Shown here: positions 16,193 through 23,781 of the stretch, one piece after another | How positions within the stretch are numbered: the stretch's first letter is position 1 | How the letters are laid out: every line of letters starts with the position of its first letter | NCBI GenBank assembly: GCA_025656435.1 | Contig: JAHXHT010000002.1 | Location: forward strand, 1-31,394 | From: Candidatus Thiodiazotropha sp. (ex Gloverina cf. vestifex) | Lineage (GTDB): Bacteria; Pseudomonadota; Gammaproteobacteria; Chromatiales; Chromatiaceae | DNA: 31,394 nucleotides | Direction: 5' to 3' | Position numbers and translations under genes: made by a program | The notes under the pieces: model-generated | The model's database searches: none | What the model saw: the letters and a program-made list of their open reading frames with translations, nothing else | What the model was told of the DNA's origin: nothing

Positions 16193-17683
16193 TTAAATCA
16201 GGCGCTTTCGCTCGTTCGATGGCGGAATGCTCATCGACTCACGGTACTTGGCCACCGTACGCCGGGCCACTTCTATACCCTGGTCCGACAAAATGGTGGC
16301 GATTTTGTTGTCGCTGAGCGGCTTGTTCGGCAACTCAGCGGCAACCAATTTTTTAATCAGTGCGCGAATGGCTGTGGAGGAACACTCACCACCTGCGCTG
16401 GTACTGACATGACTGGAAAAAAAGTACTTAAACTCTAAAGTACCCCTGGGGGTGTGCATATATTTCTGAGTGGTAACCCGAGATATCGTCGATTCGTGCA
16501 TCTCGAGAGCCTCTGCGATATCTCTGAGTACCAGTGGTTTCATCGCTTCTTCACCATGTTCGAAGAAACCACGCTGATATTCAACAATTTTAGTCGCCAC
16601 CCGCAGAATGGTCTCGTTGCGGCTCATCAGGCTCTTGATGAACCAGCGCGCCTCCTGTAGATGATTTTTGAGAAAGGTGTTGTCTTTACTCTGATCGGCG
16701 CGCCGTATCAGACTGGCATATTCGCTGTTGACCCGCAATTTGGGTGTGGACTCGCCGTTCAGTTCCACCAGCCAGCGGCCTTTGTGTTTGCTGACGAAGA
16801 CATCGGGAATCACATACTCCGGTTCACTTTGGGCAATGAGAGTGCCGGGGTGGGGATTAAGTGATCGAATCAGCTGCATGATTTCGCTGAGTTCATCATC
16901 CCCAATCTTCAGGCGTCGTTTGATCTGGTTCTGGTCCTGGTTCGCCAGGTGGTTGAAATGGTCACGGCAGAGATGGATCGCCTGGTCGATATGAGGCGTT
17001 GATGCCGGCAGTTGCCCCAGTTGGATCAGCAGGCACTCCTGGGGGCCGCGAGCACCGACACCGGGCGGGTCGAAGGCCTGGATTCTGTGTAGTACCGCTT
17101 CAACATCCTCAAGGGTGATTTCATCATCCTGTACATCCAGAGAGAGCAGGATCTCCTCCAGCTTACCGGTAAAGTAGCCGTCGTCACTGATGCTGTCGAT
17201 AAGATTGGTGGCAATCAGGTGGTCATAGGGTGTGAAGGGTGTCAGGTTCATCTGCCAGATGAGGTGCTCATGCAGGGTGGGGGCGCCACTGCGCTGTGCA
17301 AGGTAATCGTTGTCGGTTGCCTCTCCACTGCCGCTGTTGCTGGGGAGGTAGCTATCGTAGACATCGGCCCATTCACTATCTACAGGAAGATCCTCTGTGA
17401 CTTGGGAGGCATCGGTCTGTATTTCCCTCTCGTTGTTGATGTCGTTACCGTCCTGGCCCTCTTTAGTGCGATCTTCCTGGGATTTGCTATCGGCGCTATC
17501 GTTTTCTTTATGATTGTTGTGCCTGTGTTCCTCGTCTGTATCCAGCAGAGGATTGGTCTCCAGCGCCTCCTGTATCTCTTGGCTGAGATCGAGCGCGGAG
17601 AGCTGCAACAGGCGAATCGCCTGCTGCAACTGGGGCGTCATAGTGAGATGTTGTCCGAGACGGAGCTGGAGAGTCTGCTTCAT
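16193..17683 (-). CDS. rpoN: RNA polymerase sigma-54 factor
   Basis: Directs RNA polymerase to -24/-12 promoters that need AAA+ activators. The 496-residue protein has the glutamine- and leucine-rich region I ([27 protein letters not shown]), an acidic linker (about 50-120), the core-binding domain ([18 protein letters not shown] segment, written here as [11 protein letters not shown]), the helix-turn-helix region ([19 protein letters not shown]), and the RpoN box [10 protein letters not shown] at about 473-482. All regions are present at full length. A 181-base gap separates it from lptB, so it may have its own promoter. The ptsN and rapZ genes downstream are its usual companions. Confidence 0.97.
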   Translation of the reverse strand: MKQTLQLRLGQHLTMTPQLQQAIRLLQLSALDLSQEIQEALETNPLLDTDEEHRHNNHKENDSADSKSQEDRTKEGQDGNDINNEREIQTDASQVTEDLPVDSEWADVYDSYLPSNSGSGEATDNDYLAQRSGAPTLHEHLIWQMNLTPFTPYDHLIATNLIDSISDDGYFTGKLEEILLSLDVQDDEITLEDVEAVLHRIQAFDPPGVGARGPQECLLIQLGQLPASTPHIDQAIHLCRDHFNHLANQDQNQIKRRLKIGDDELSEIMQLIRSLNPHPGTLIAQSEPEYVIPDVFVSKHKGRWLVELNGESTPKLRVNSEYASLIRRADQSKDNTFLKNHLQEARWFIKSLMSRNETILRVATKIVEYQRGFFEHGEEAMKPLVLRDIAEALEMHESTISRVTTQKYMHTPRGTLEFKYFFSSHVSTSAGGECSSTAIRALIKKLVAAELPNKPLSDNKIATILSDQGIEVARRTVAKYRESMSIPPSNERKRLI

Positions 17684-17864
17684 TGCAGATGTGTCTATTA
17701 AACCTGGTATGTTATTTGTATGTCTTTAATCTCATTCTAGCTAAAAAAACACGGTGGGGTAATAGATTCTTTTTCGCCAAATACATTTCCTGATTGGGTT
17801 TGCCGACCATTAATCCCTCTAAATAAGTGGCTCAAATGACAGCAGTTAGGACTATCCTGCTAAT

Positions 17865-18590
17865 TTACATGGTAAAATTTTCTCCCAGGTAGACAGAGCG
17901 AACCTGTGGATCGGCAAGGATGTCCGCTGTTGGCCCCTCAGCAAGTACCGATCCGGTACTGATGATGTAGGCGCGATCACAGATATCCAGGGTTTCCCGG
18001 ACATTGTGGTCGGTAATCAGGACACCTATCTCCAACGACTTCAGGTGTTGGATGATTTTTTTGATGTCGATAACCGCAATGGGATCGACACCGGCGAAGG
18101 GTTCGTCGAGCAGAACAAATCGTGGTTGAATTGAGAGGGCGCGGGCAATCTCCAGGCGCCGCCGCTCACCACCTGAGAGACTCATGGCCTGGCTCTCCCG
18201 CAGATGAGCGATACCAAACTCTTCCAGCAGCCGATCACAGCGTTCCTGTCTTGTCGCTTTATCCAGTTCCTTGCGGGTTTCCAATATGGCGAGGATGTTG
18301 TTTTCTACGCTGAGCCGACGAAATACCGAGGCCTCTTGGGCCAGGTAGCCGATACCGAGTCGTGCCCGCTGGTGCATGGGTAGATCGGTCAGATCTTGGC
18401 CATCGAGCAACACTTGCCCCTGGCCTGCCCGAATCAGCCCGACGATCATGTAAAAGCTGGTAGTTTTTCCTGCGCCGTTGGGTCCCAGCAGGCCGACCAC
18501 TTCACCGCTACTGACCGATAGTGAAACACCATCGACCACGCTGCGCTTGTGATACTGTTTTTTGAGTCCTTCGGCTTGCAGCAGGCTCAT
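17865..18590 (-). CDS. lptB: LPS export ABC transporter ATP-binding protein
   Basis: ATPase of the LptB2FG complex that extracts lipopolysaccharide from the inner membrane. The 241 residues have the Walker A GPNGAGKT (36-43), the Q-loop region [14 protein letters not shown], signature [15 protein letters not shown], Walker [17 protein letters not shown] and switch His in [10 protein letters not shown]. The start overlaps the lptA stop (ATGA). LptF and LptG are not in this window. Confidence 0.97.
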   Translation of the reverse strand: MSLLQAEGLKKQYHKRSVVDGVSLSVSSGEVVGLLGPNGAGKTTSFYMIVGLIRAGQGQVLLDGQDLTDLPMHQRARLGIGYLAQEASVFRRLSVENNILAILETRKELDKATRQERCDRLLEEFGIAHLRESQAMSLSGGERRRLEIARALSIQPRFVLLDEPFAGVDPIAVIDIKKIIQHLKSLEIGVLITDHNVRETLDICDRAYIISTGSVLAEGPTADILADPQVRSVYLGENFTM

Positions 18591-19096
18591 GGGGCCGTTT
18601 TCTTCCGTGGTTCTATGATGACCTGCACCCGCTGTTTTCCATCCGCACTGGTACCGGCTTTGACTTGTGATGAGGTGCGATTGTAGATAATACGGTCGCT
18701 GCGGAATTGATCGGGGCCCTGCTCGAGGAGGACGTCATCGAACAGCAGCAGCTCGTCCCTATCGACATAGAACTCAGCCCGCAGAGCGCGCCCGCGAACC
18801 TCCTCCTGTTCATCTATTGTTTGTTGGAATCGGGTCGGTTGTCCCTCACTGATCAACTTGTCGGTTTTACCGTCACGCCGGTGGATCCAGAGTCGATCCG
18901 CCCACAGCTTTAGGCTGCCCTGGGTGATCACGACATTACCCTGATAGAGGCTGATGCCAGTACCCTCGCCGATGGAGACGCTATCTGCCTCCAGATGCAT
19001 AGGCTGATCCCTGTCTCCGCTGAGCGCCTGTAGTGCCAGAGGAAACAGTAACCCCATCAGAAGGGCCGGATAGAGTAGCGATTTAATTAAATTCAT
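18587..19096 (-). CDS. lptA: lipopolysaccharide transport periplasmic protein LptA
   Basis: Periplasmic bridge protein that carries LPS between LptC and LptD. The 169 residues start with a signal peptide ([18 protein letters not shown], likely cut after residue 24) and continue as an OstA-type beta-jellyroll: [37 protein letters not shown] and [18 protein letters not shown]. The first 14 bases overlap lptC and the last 4 overlap lptB, so all three are translationally linked. Confidence 0.95.
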   Translation of the reverse strand: MNLIKSLLYPALLMGLLFPLALQALSGDRDQPMHLEADSVSIGEGTGISLYQGNVVITQGSLKLWADRLWIHRRDGKTDKLISEGQPTRFQQTIDEQEEVRGRALRAEFYVDRDELLLFDDVLLEQGPDQFRSDRIIYNRTSSQVKAGTSADGKQRVQVIIEPRKKTAP

Positions 19097-19646
19097 AACG
19101 ACCCCTTACCTGACTGAGCAGATTGAGACGCACCGGTGCCTTCAGCCAGCCCTCCATGCCAACACCAGTGATCCATTGTTGGCCACTTTCGATGCGTATT
19201 GGGGCATCGGTGGTGGTATGGGCATCTCTAGTCGCGACAGTCAGATCCCGTGTGACTATATGATAGGGCGCGTGCTTCCCCCCGCCTTCCCGGTCGATGA
19301 TGACTTCACCTGGCATAAAGATAATGTCTTTATCACTGTTGGCCAGCGCTTTTTCGGCCTGCATCCGCCAGGGAGGTGTTTCGGGATCGTAACGCCAGAG
19401 GACAGGGCTGTTGAGTTCTGCGGTAGCGGTAGACTCGAAGTGTTCCATATGGGGGGTTTCCAGGGTCTGCTGAAGACGCCCACCGGGGTCGAAAGTGTGT
19501 ACCTTCAGCTGCTCAGCATAGTAGTCTGGCGTTTCGACGCCTGCCACTCGGGTTTCCTCTGACGGTGCAAGCAGTTTTTGCATCCACCAGAAAAGACTCA
19601 GCAGAGCGGCCAGTGTCAGACTGATGCCGAGCAGTTGCCGCTTCAA
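19083..19646 (-). CDS. lptC: LPS export system protein LptC
   Basis: Single-pass inner-membrane protein that receives LPS from LptB2FG and passes it to LptA. The 187 residues have an N-terminal membrane anchor (LLGISLTLAALLSLFWWM) and a periplasmic part with YYAEQLKVHTFDPGGRLQQTLETPHMEHFES and HIVTRDLTVAT. Translation begins at a TTG that overlaps the kdsC stop (TTGA); no ATG fits. The sequence is weakly conserved in this family, and the assignment leans on its place between kdsC and lptA. Confidence 0.92.
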   Translation of the reverse strand: MKRQLLGISLTLAALLSLFWWMQKLLAPSEETRVAGVETPDYYAEQLKVHTFDPGGRLQQTLETPHMEHFESTATAELNSPVLWRYDPETPPWRMQAEKALANSDKDIIFMPGEVIIDREGGGKHAPYHIVTRDLTVATRDAHTTTDAPIRIESGQQWITGVGMEGWLKAPVRLNLLSQVRGRYEFN

Positions 19647-20164
19647 AGATAGTGTTCCAGGGCAGACTTGAGATTGCCCTGGGCCTCCATGATCATTTCA
19701 CAGACATCCCGTCCAGCACCTCGTCCGCCAGCATTGGGCGTCAGCCAATGGGCATGTTGTTTCACCAGTGGGTGCGCATCGTTGACTGCTATCGCCAGAC
19801 CAACACGGCGCATAATCGGCAGATCGACAACGTCGTCTCCCACATAAGCGACTTGTGAAGCCTGTAAGTCAAGCTTGTTACACAGCGCTTTAAAAGCGGG
19901 TAGTTTCTCCAGTTTGCCCTGATAGACATGTTCTACACCCAGGCTCTCCATACGAATACGCACTACCTCAGATGTGCGGCCCGTGATGATGCCGATGATG
20001 ACACCGCTGTGCTGCAGCATTTTCATACCGTGTCCGTCGCGGGAGTTAAAGGCCTTGTACTCCTGGCCATCATCTCCAAGATAGAGGCTGCCGTCCGTCA
20101 GCACGCCATCCACATCGAATACCACCAGCTTGATCTCTTGCGCCTTGTCTTGAATATCTTGCAT
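19643..20164 (-). CDS. kdsC: 3-deoxy-D-manno-octulosonate 8-phosphate phosphatase
   Basis: Makes Kdo by removing phosphate from Kdo-8-phosphate, for LPS inner core. The 173-residue HAD phosphatase has no cap domain, as expected: motif I VVFDVDGVLTDG (Asp17, Asp19), FNSRDGHGMKML, GIITGRTS (motif II), and YVGDDVVDLPIM (motif IV). The ATG follows AGGAGGT, which overlaps the kdsD stop codon 9 bases upstream. Confidence 0.96.
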   Translation of the reverse strand: MQDIQDKAQEIKLVVFDVDGVLTDGSLYLGDDGQEYKAFNSRDGHGMKMLQHSGVIIGIITGRTSEVVRIRMESLGVEHVYQGKLEKLPAFKALCNKLDLQASQVAYVGDDVVDLPIMRRVGLAIAVNDAHPLVKQHAHWLTPNAGGRGAGRDVCEMIMEAQGNLKSALEHYL

Positions 20165-20173
20165 TTGAACCTC

Positions 20174-21172
20174 CTACATCACACCGGCTCTCAACAGGTC
20201 ATGCATGTTGAATGCGCCGACCAGTTGCTGCTCCTCATCTACCACCAGCAGGCCGTTTATCTTTTTTTTATCCATCATCTGCAAGGCTTCCGCGGCGAGC
20301 ATGTTGGGTGGCGCGGTCTTGCAGTTCTTTGTCATTACCTCGCATACACCGAGGGAATGAATGTCAACGGGATTGTAAAGCGTACGCCGAAGGTCGCCAT
20401 CGGTATAGAGACCGGCTACACGTCCTTCAGCGTCAACGACAGCAGTCATGCCGAGTCCTTTTGCTGACATCATTTCCAGAGCGTCATGTAATGTGGCATT
20501 GGTATTGACCACAGGTAGAGCATCACCGGTATGCATGATGTCACTGACATGCAGCAACAGACGTCTGCCCAGGCTGCCGCCCGGGTGGGAGAGGGCGAAG
20601 TCCTTGGCGGTAAAACCACGGGCCTGCAACAAGGCCACTGCGAGTGCGTCACCCATCACCAGAGCGGCGGTGGTACTGCTGGTCGGTGCCAGACCCAGTG
20701 GGCAGGCCTCTTTTTCGACACTGACATCAATGTGGACTTCTGACTCTCTGGCCAAAGTTGACTGAGGCTTGCCGGTCATGGCGATGAGTGGCACACCTAA
20801 ACGCTTGAGTAGCGGCAGAATAGTCAGCAGTTCGTTGGTCTCCCCGGAGTTGGAGAGGGCCAGCACCGCATCCTGTGCAGTAATCATACCCAGGTCTCCG
20901 TGGCTGGCTTCTCCCGGATGCACAAAGAATGCGGGACTGCCGGTGCTCGCCAGGGTGGCTGCAATCTTATTACCGATATGGCCTGATTTACCCATACCGA
21001 TCACGACGATTCTGCCCTGGCAATCCAATAGATAACGGCAGGCCTGGGCAAAACGCTCATCCAGGCGATCGAGTAGTGCTGAGATGGCGGTGGCCTCTGT
21101 TTCAATAACTGCCCGCCCCAAATCGGTCATCTGCGAGATTTCCAGTGCGTTGACTTCTGCTTTGTGTGTCAT
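20174..21172 (-). CDS. kdsD: arabinose 5-phosphate isomerase
   Basis: Converts ribulose 5-phosphate to arabinose 5-phosphate, the first step toward Kdo. The 332 residues comprise an SIS sugar-isomerase domain (VVIGMGKSGHIGNKIAATLASTGSPAFFVHPGEASHGDLGM and ALSNSGETNELLTILP) and a C-terminal pair of CBS domains (about 205-330, VSDIMHTGDALPVV and EVMTKNCKTAPPNMLAAEALQMM). The frame is open to 21265, but that would run into yrbG; the ATG at 21172 gives family length though its ribosome binding site is poor. It lies 38 bases after yrbG, the same order as E. coli yrbG-kdsD-kdsC. Confidence 0.95.
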   Translation of the reverse strand: MTHKAEVNALEISQMTDLGRAVIETEATAISALLDRLDERFAQACRYLLDCQGRIVVIGMGKSGHIGNKIAATLASTGSPAFFVHPGEASHGDLGMITAQDAVLALSNSGETNELLTILPLLKRLGVPLIAMTGKPQSTLARESEVHIDVSVEKEACPLGLAPTSSTTAALVMGDALAVALLQARGFTAKDFALSHPGGSLGRRLLLHVSDIMHTGDALPVVNTNATLHDALEMMSAKGLGMTAVVDAEGRVAGLYTDGDLRRTLYNPVDIHSLGVCEVMTKNCKTAPPNMLAAEALQMMDKKKINGLLVVDEEQQLVGAFNMHDLLRAGVM

Positions 21173-21210
21173 GATGCCGATGCCATGTTTTTCTTGATGA
21201 AAGTAATCGT

Positions 21211-22179
21211 CTAGGTTCGAACCAGGGAAAAGAATAACAGAGACTGGTAGCCGATAAATGCACAAAGCAGGATCAGTCCCTCGAATCGGTTGATACGACC
21301 CGGTCTACCGAAACCATATCCCATTAGAAAAAGTGCGACAGTCAAAGCAATCATGGTGGGTTGGTCCCGGGTAAGTACCTCGGGCAGAAACGGACCAGGT
21401 GCGATCAGGCCGGGAAGACTCAATACCGCTAATAAGTTGTAGAGATTAGAACCGATGACATTGCCAATGGCGATGTCATGTTCTCCCTTCATTGCGCTCG
21501 CAATACTGGCCGCCAGTTCCGGCAGACTGGTACCGATAGCCACGATAGTCAGGCCGATGACAACATCGCTGATACCCAGGGCAGTGGCTATGTTCGTGGC
21601 GCCCCAGACCAATGTGCGTGAACTGGCGAGCAGTGCAACCAGTCCCAGCAGCAACAATAAGATTGCCTTGCCTGTAGGGATATCATGGGGAATTTCTGCG
21701 TCAAATTCACCGGCGATGGGATCAGACTGAGCGGTTTTAGCCGAGTGGACCATCCAGCTGAGGATGCCGACTAGCAGTAACAATAGAATCGCGCCATCGA
21801 GCTGATCCAGTACCCCATCCCACATCAGGGCCAGGCTGATGAGGGTGATGGCCAACAGCAACGGATATTCTCTTTTTAATACGCCGGAATGGACTGAAAG
21901 GGGAGTGACCATCGCGGTAAAACCGAGAATCAAACCGATATTGGCGATATTGGAGCCGAGCGCATTACCGATTGCCAGGCCAGGGTTGCCCTCGTAGGAG
22001 GCAATGCTTGAGACGAGGATCTCCGGTGCGGATGTGCCTAGGCCAACGATTGTCAGGCCGATCATCATGGGTGAGACGCCTAAGTTGTTGGCCAGGGCGG
22101 CGGCACCGCTGATGAATCGGTCTGCACCCCAGACCAGTACGGCGAGTCCGGCAAGAATGGCAAGGCTGTTTAGTAACAT
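21211..22179 (-). CDS. yrbG: calcium/sodium antiporter, YrbG family
   Basis: Inner-membrane CaCA-family exchanger. The 322 residues show two homologous halves: the first has GLTIVGLGTSAPEILVSSIAS and IGNALGSNIANIGLILG, the second GLTIVAIGTSLPELAASIASA and IGNVIGSNLYNLLAVLS, the alpha-repeats that bind cations. About ten membrane segments are visible. The central loop (AKTAQSDPIAGEFDAEIPHD) is acidic. It begins the kdsDC-lptCAB-rpoN block. The substrate is inferred from the family. Confidence 0.92.
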   Translation of the reverse strand: MLLNSLAILAGLAVLVWGADRFISGAAALANNLGVSPMMIGLTIVGLGTSAPEILVSSIASYEGNPGLAIGNALGSNIANIGLILGFTAMVTPLSVHSGVLKREYPLLLAITLISLALMWDGVLDQLDGAILLLLLVGILSWMVHSAKTAQSDPIAGEFDAEIPHDIPTGKAILLLLLGLVALLASSRTLVWGATNIATALGISDVVIGLTIVAIGTSLPELAASIASAMKGEHDIAIGNVIGSNLYNLLAVLSLPGLIAPGPFLPEVLTRDQPTMIALTVALFLMGYGFGRPGRINRFEGLILLCAFIGYQSLLFFSLVRT

Positions 22180-22369
22180 CGGAGCAACAACTATTGAGTA
22201 TCTGGGTAGTTAATCTTGATCTGCCTGTCTGACGGGAGCCGAATATATGATTCAGCGCCTGTATTTTTTTCTATTTCAACCAGGAGCAGCAGATTATAGG
22301 CAGGAGGATAATATCAGATTGAGTGACAGATGTAGGGTTGACAAAATCATCAGAATATTAGAGCATACA

Positions 22370-22452
22370 AACATACTGATTCGTTAATCGTAACAGTATT
22401 CCTCCTTTGGTGGCTATTCTTAAGCGCGGCCTCCCCGGCTGCGCTTTTTTTT
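22370..22452 (+). ncRNA. possible small RNA ending at the terminator before rplM
   Basis: A plus-strand intrinsic terminator needs a transcript, and the only space is the gene-free stretch upstream. The segment contains a palindromic pair ATACTG (about 22374) and CAGTAT (about 22394), then the single-stranded-looking pyrimidine stretch TTCCTCCTTT (22399-22408), which is complementary to Shine-Dalgarno sequences, then a GC-rich hairpin with eight T. This is the layout of many Hfq-type small RNAs. The 5' end is uncertain and no known RNA family is recognised. Confidence 0.3.
22422..22452 (+). terminator. intrinsic terminator upstream of rplM
   Basis: AAGCGC pairs with GCGCTT, and an inner GCC with GGC, followed by a run of eight T (22445-22452). 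The hairpin works only on the plus strand, since no T run follows it on the other. Confidence 0.8.
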
Positions 22453-22473
22453 GTCTGCCATTTCCTATGGGCC

Positions 22474-22502
22474 TTGCGTCTAAACTAAGGATCATGTAAT
22501 AT
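22474..22502 (+). promoter_or_regulatory. candidate promoter of rplM-rpsI
   Basis: TTGCGT (22474-22479), 17 bases, TAATAT (22497-22502). Transcription would start near 22509 and leave a leader of about 40 bases, enough for the autogenous control by L13 known in E. coli. Confidence 0.55.
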
Positions 22503-22550
22503 CCGCCGTCTTTTTCGAGACGTGACAGTTCCCCATCGGAGCGGCATTAA

Positions 22551-22979
22551 ATGACTACTGTAAGCGCAAAACCGGCAGAGGTACGCCGTAATTGGTACCT
22601 CGTGGACGCTACAGACAAGACCCTGGGTCGTCTGTCCACTGAAATCGCTCGTCGCCTGCGCGGCAAGCACAAGCCGGAATACACGCCTCATGTGGATACC
22701 GGGGATTACATCGTTGTTGTGAATGCCGAAAAGATCCGTGTCACGGGTAATAAATTGGCAGACAAGATGTACCATCATCATACCGGCTACATCGGTAACC
22801 TGAAGTCCATTAATTTAGGTAAACTGCTGCAGAAGGCGCCAGAACGGGCAATCCAGCATGCGGTCAAGGGGATGATGCCGAAGAATTCGCTGGGACGCGC
22901 CATGTTTAAGAAACTGCGCGTCTTCGCCGGTAATGAACACACCCATCAAGCTCAGCAGCCAGAGCCGCTGGACATCTGA
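22551..22979 (+). CDS. rplM: 50S ribosomal protein L13
   Basis: Early-assembling large-subunit protein. The 142 residues match L13 throughout: [48 protein letters not shown], then [16 protein letters not shown] and the C-terminal [36 protein letters not shown]. Usual length. It is followed 22 bases later by rpsI, the universal L13-S9 pair. Confidence 0.98.
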   Translation: MTTVSAKPAEVRRNWYLVDATDKTLGRLSTEIARRLRGKHKPEYTPHVDTGDYIVVVNAEKIRVTGNKLADKMYHHHTGYIGNLKSINLGKLLQKAPERAIQHAVKGMMPKNSLGRAMFKKLRVFAGNEHTHQAQQPEPLDI

Positions 22980-23001
22980 TAGAACAAACCAGGTTAAGAT
23001 C

Positions 23002-23391
23002 ATGGCAGATATGCACAACACAACCGGTCGCCGCAAAAGTTCAACTGCGCGCGTCTTCCTCACAGCCGGTAGCGGTAACATCGTGGTAAACAATAAACCA
23101 CTGGACGAATATTTCGGCCGCGAGACTGCGCGTATGGTCGTGCGTCAGGCGCTGGATGTCACCGAAATGGGTGACAAGGTCGACGTTAAGGTGACCGTGA
23201 ACGGTGGTGGTACAACCGGACAGGCTGGCGCCATTCGCCACGGCATCGCCCGTGCGCTGGACGCTTTTGACAACGGTCTGCATGGCACCCTGCGTAAGGC
23301 GGGTTACCTGACTCGTGACGCCCGTGCCGTCGAGCGTAAGAAGGTCGGCCTGCACAAAGCCCGCAAGCGTCCTCAGTTCTCCAAGCGTTAA
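23002..23391 (+). CDS. rpsI: 30S ribosomal protein S9
   Basis: Small-subunit protein whose C-terminal tail reaches the P-site tRNA. From the ATG at 23002 the product has 129 residues: [51 protein letters not shown], and the conserved basic end [17 protein letters not shown]. An in-frame ATG at 22933 lies inside rplM and is rejected. A GGCGCATTGCGCC hairpin follows the stop without a T run, so the tRNA gene downstream may be read from the same transcript. Confidence 0.98.
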   Translation: MADMHNTTGRRKSSTARVFLTAGSGNIVVNNKPLDEYFGRETARMVVRQALDVTEMGDKVDVKVTVNGGGTTGQAGAIRHGIARALDAFDNGLHGTLRKAGYLTRDARAVERKKVGLHKARKRPQFSKR

Positions 23392-23424
23392 GACTGACCC
23401 GGCGCATTGCGCCAGGCCTGCAAC

Positions 23425-23498
23425 TGGGGATTCGTCTAACGGCAGGACAGCGGACTCTGACTCCGTATGTGGAGGTTCGAATCCTCCATCCCCAGCCA
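23425..23498 (+). tRNA. tRNA-Gln (anticodon CTG)
   Basis: A complete cloverleaf: acceptor TGGGGAT pairs with ATCCCCA, the D arm contains the GTCTAACGGCAGGAC stretch, the anticodon stem-loop is CGGA-CTCTGAC-TCCG with anticodon CTG at 23457-23459, and the T arm is GAGGTTCGAATCCTC. The discriminator base is G and CCA is encoded (23496-23498). The U1-A72-type first pair is typical of bacterial tRNA-Gln. Confidence 0.97.
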
Positions 23499-23509
23499 AC
23501 AGAACAACG

Positions 23510-23532
23510 AACCCGCCCAGTGCGGGTTTTTT
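23510..23532 (+). terminator. intrinsic terminator after tRNA-Gln
   Basis: AACCCGC (23510-23516) pairs with GCGGGTT (23522-23528), and the stem runs into six T (23527-23532). It lies 11 bases after the tRNA. Confidence 0.85.
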
Positions 23533-23781
23533 GTTGTGCTAAAAACGGAGTCGAAAGGATGAGGGGTGAGAATCTCCACCGAGGTTCGACAACGACGCGC
23601 AGCGACGAAGAATGGCGTAGCACAGCCCCCATTGTAATGGATGAAGAGCCAAGAAGCCTTTTATCTGTTGGCAGAGCTTTGCGCTTGAGTGGAAAACCTC
23701 AGATAGCTGCATATCGCTGGAGAAGCGTATCTTGCGAGTGAGTCAGCAAGAAACAGGCTGAGATACTCAAAATTCCCTCAT
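23533..23781. other. gene-free stretch downstream of tRNA-Gln, origin unknown
   Basis: About 250 bases lie between the tRNA terminator and the end of glgP. No start codon with a ribosome binding site opens a credible gene. A plus frame stays open to 23741, but only by starting inside the tRNA. The composition (GACAACGACGCGCAGCGACG, then AT-richer sequence) differs from the compact spacing elsewhere. It could be the eroded remains of an insertion beside a tRNA gene, or a dispersed repeat; no attachment-site copy of the tRNA 3' end is visible. Confidence 0.35.

Larger units (their letters stand above)
22180..22550. promoter_or_regulatory. control region between yrbG and rplM
   Basis: This 371-base gap has no protein gene I can support. 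It must hold the yrbG promoter (minus strand) and does hold a strong rplM promoter candidate (22474-22502). Between them is a good plus-strand terminator (22422-22452) that ends some shorter plus-strand transcript. TTGACA occurs at 22338-22343, but no convincing -10 box lies at the right distance. Confidence 0.6.

Noticed and set aside
22338..22367. TTGACA as a -35 box of a plus-strand promoter
   Set aside because: No reasonable -10 sequence occurs 16-18 bases downstream (GAGCAT or AGCATA only), so I do not call a promoter.
23469..23741. Open frame of 90 codons on the plus strand
   Set aside because: It starts inside the tRNA-Gln gene and crosses a clear terminator, and the peptide has no recognisable pattern.
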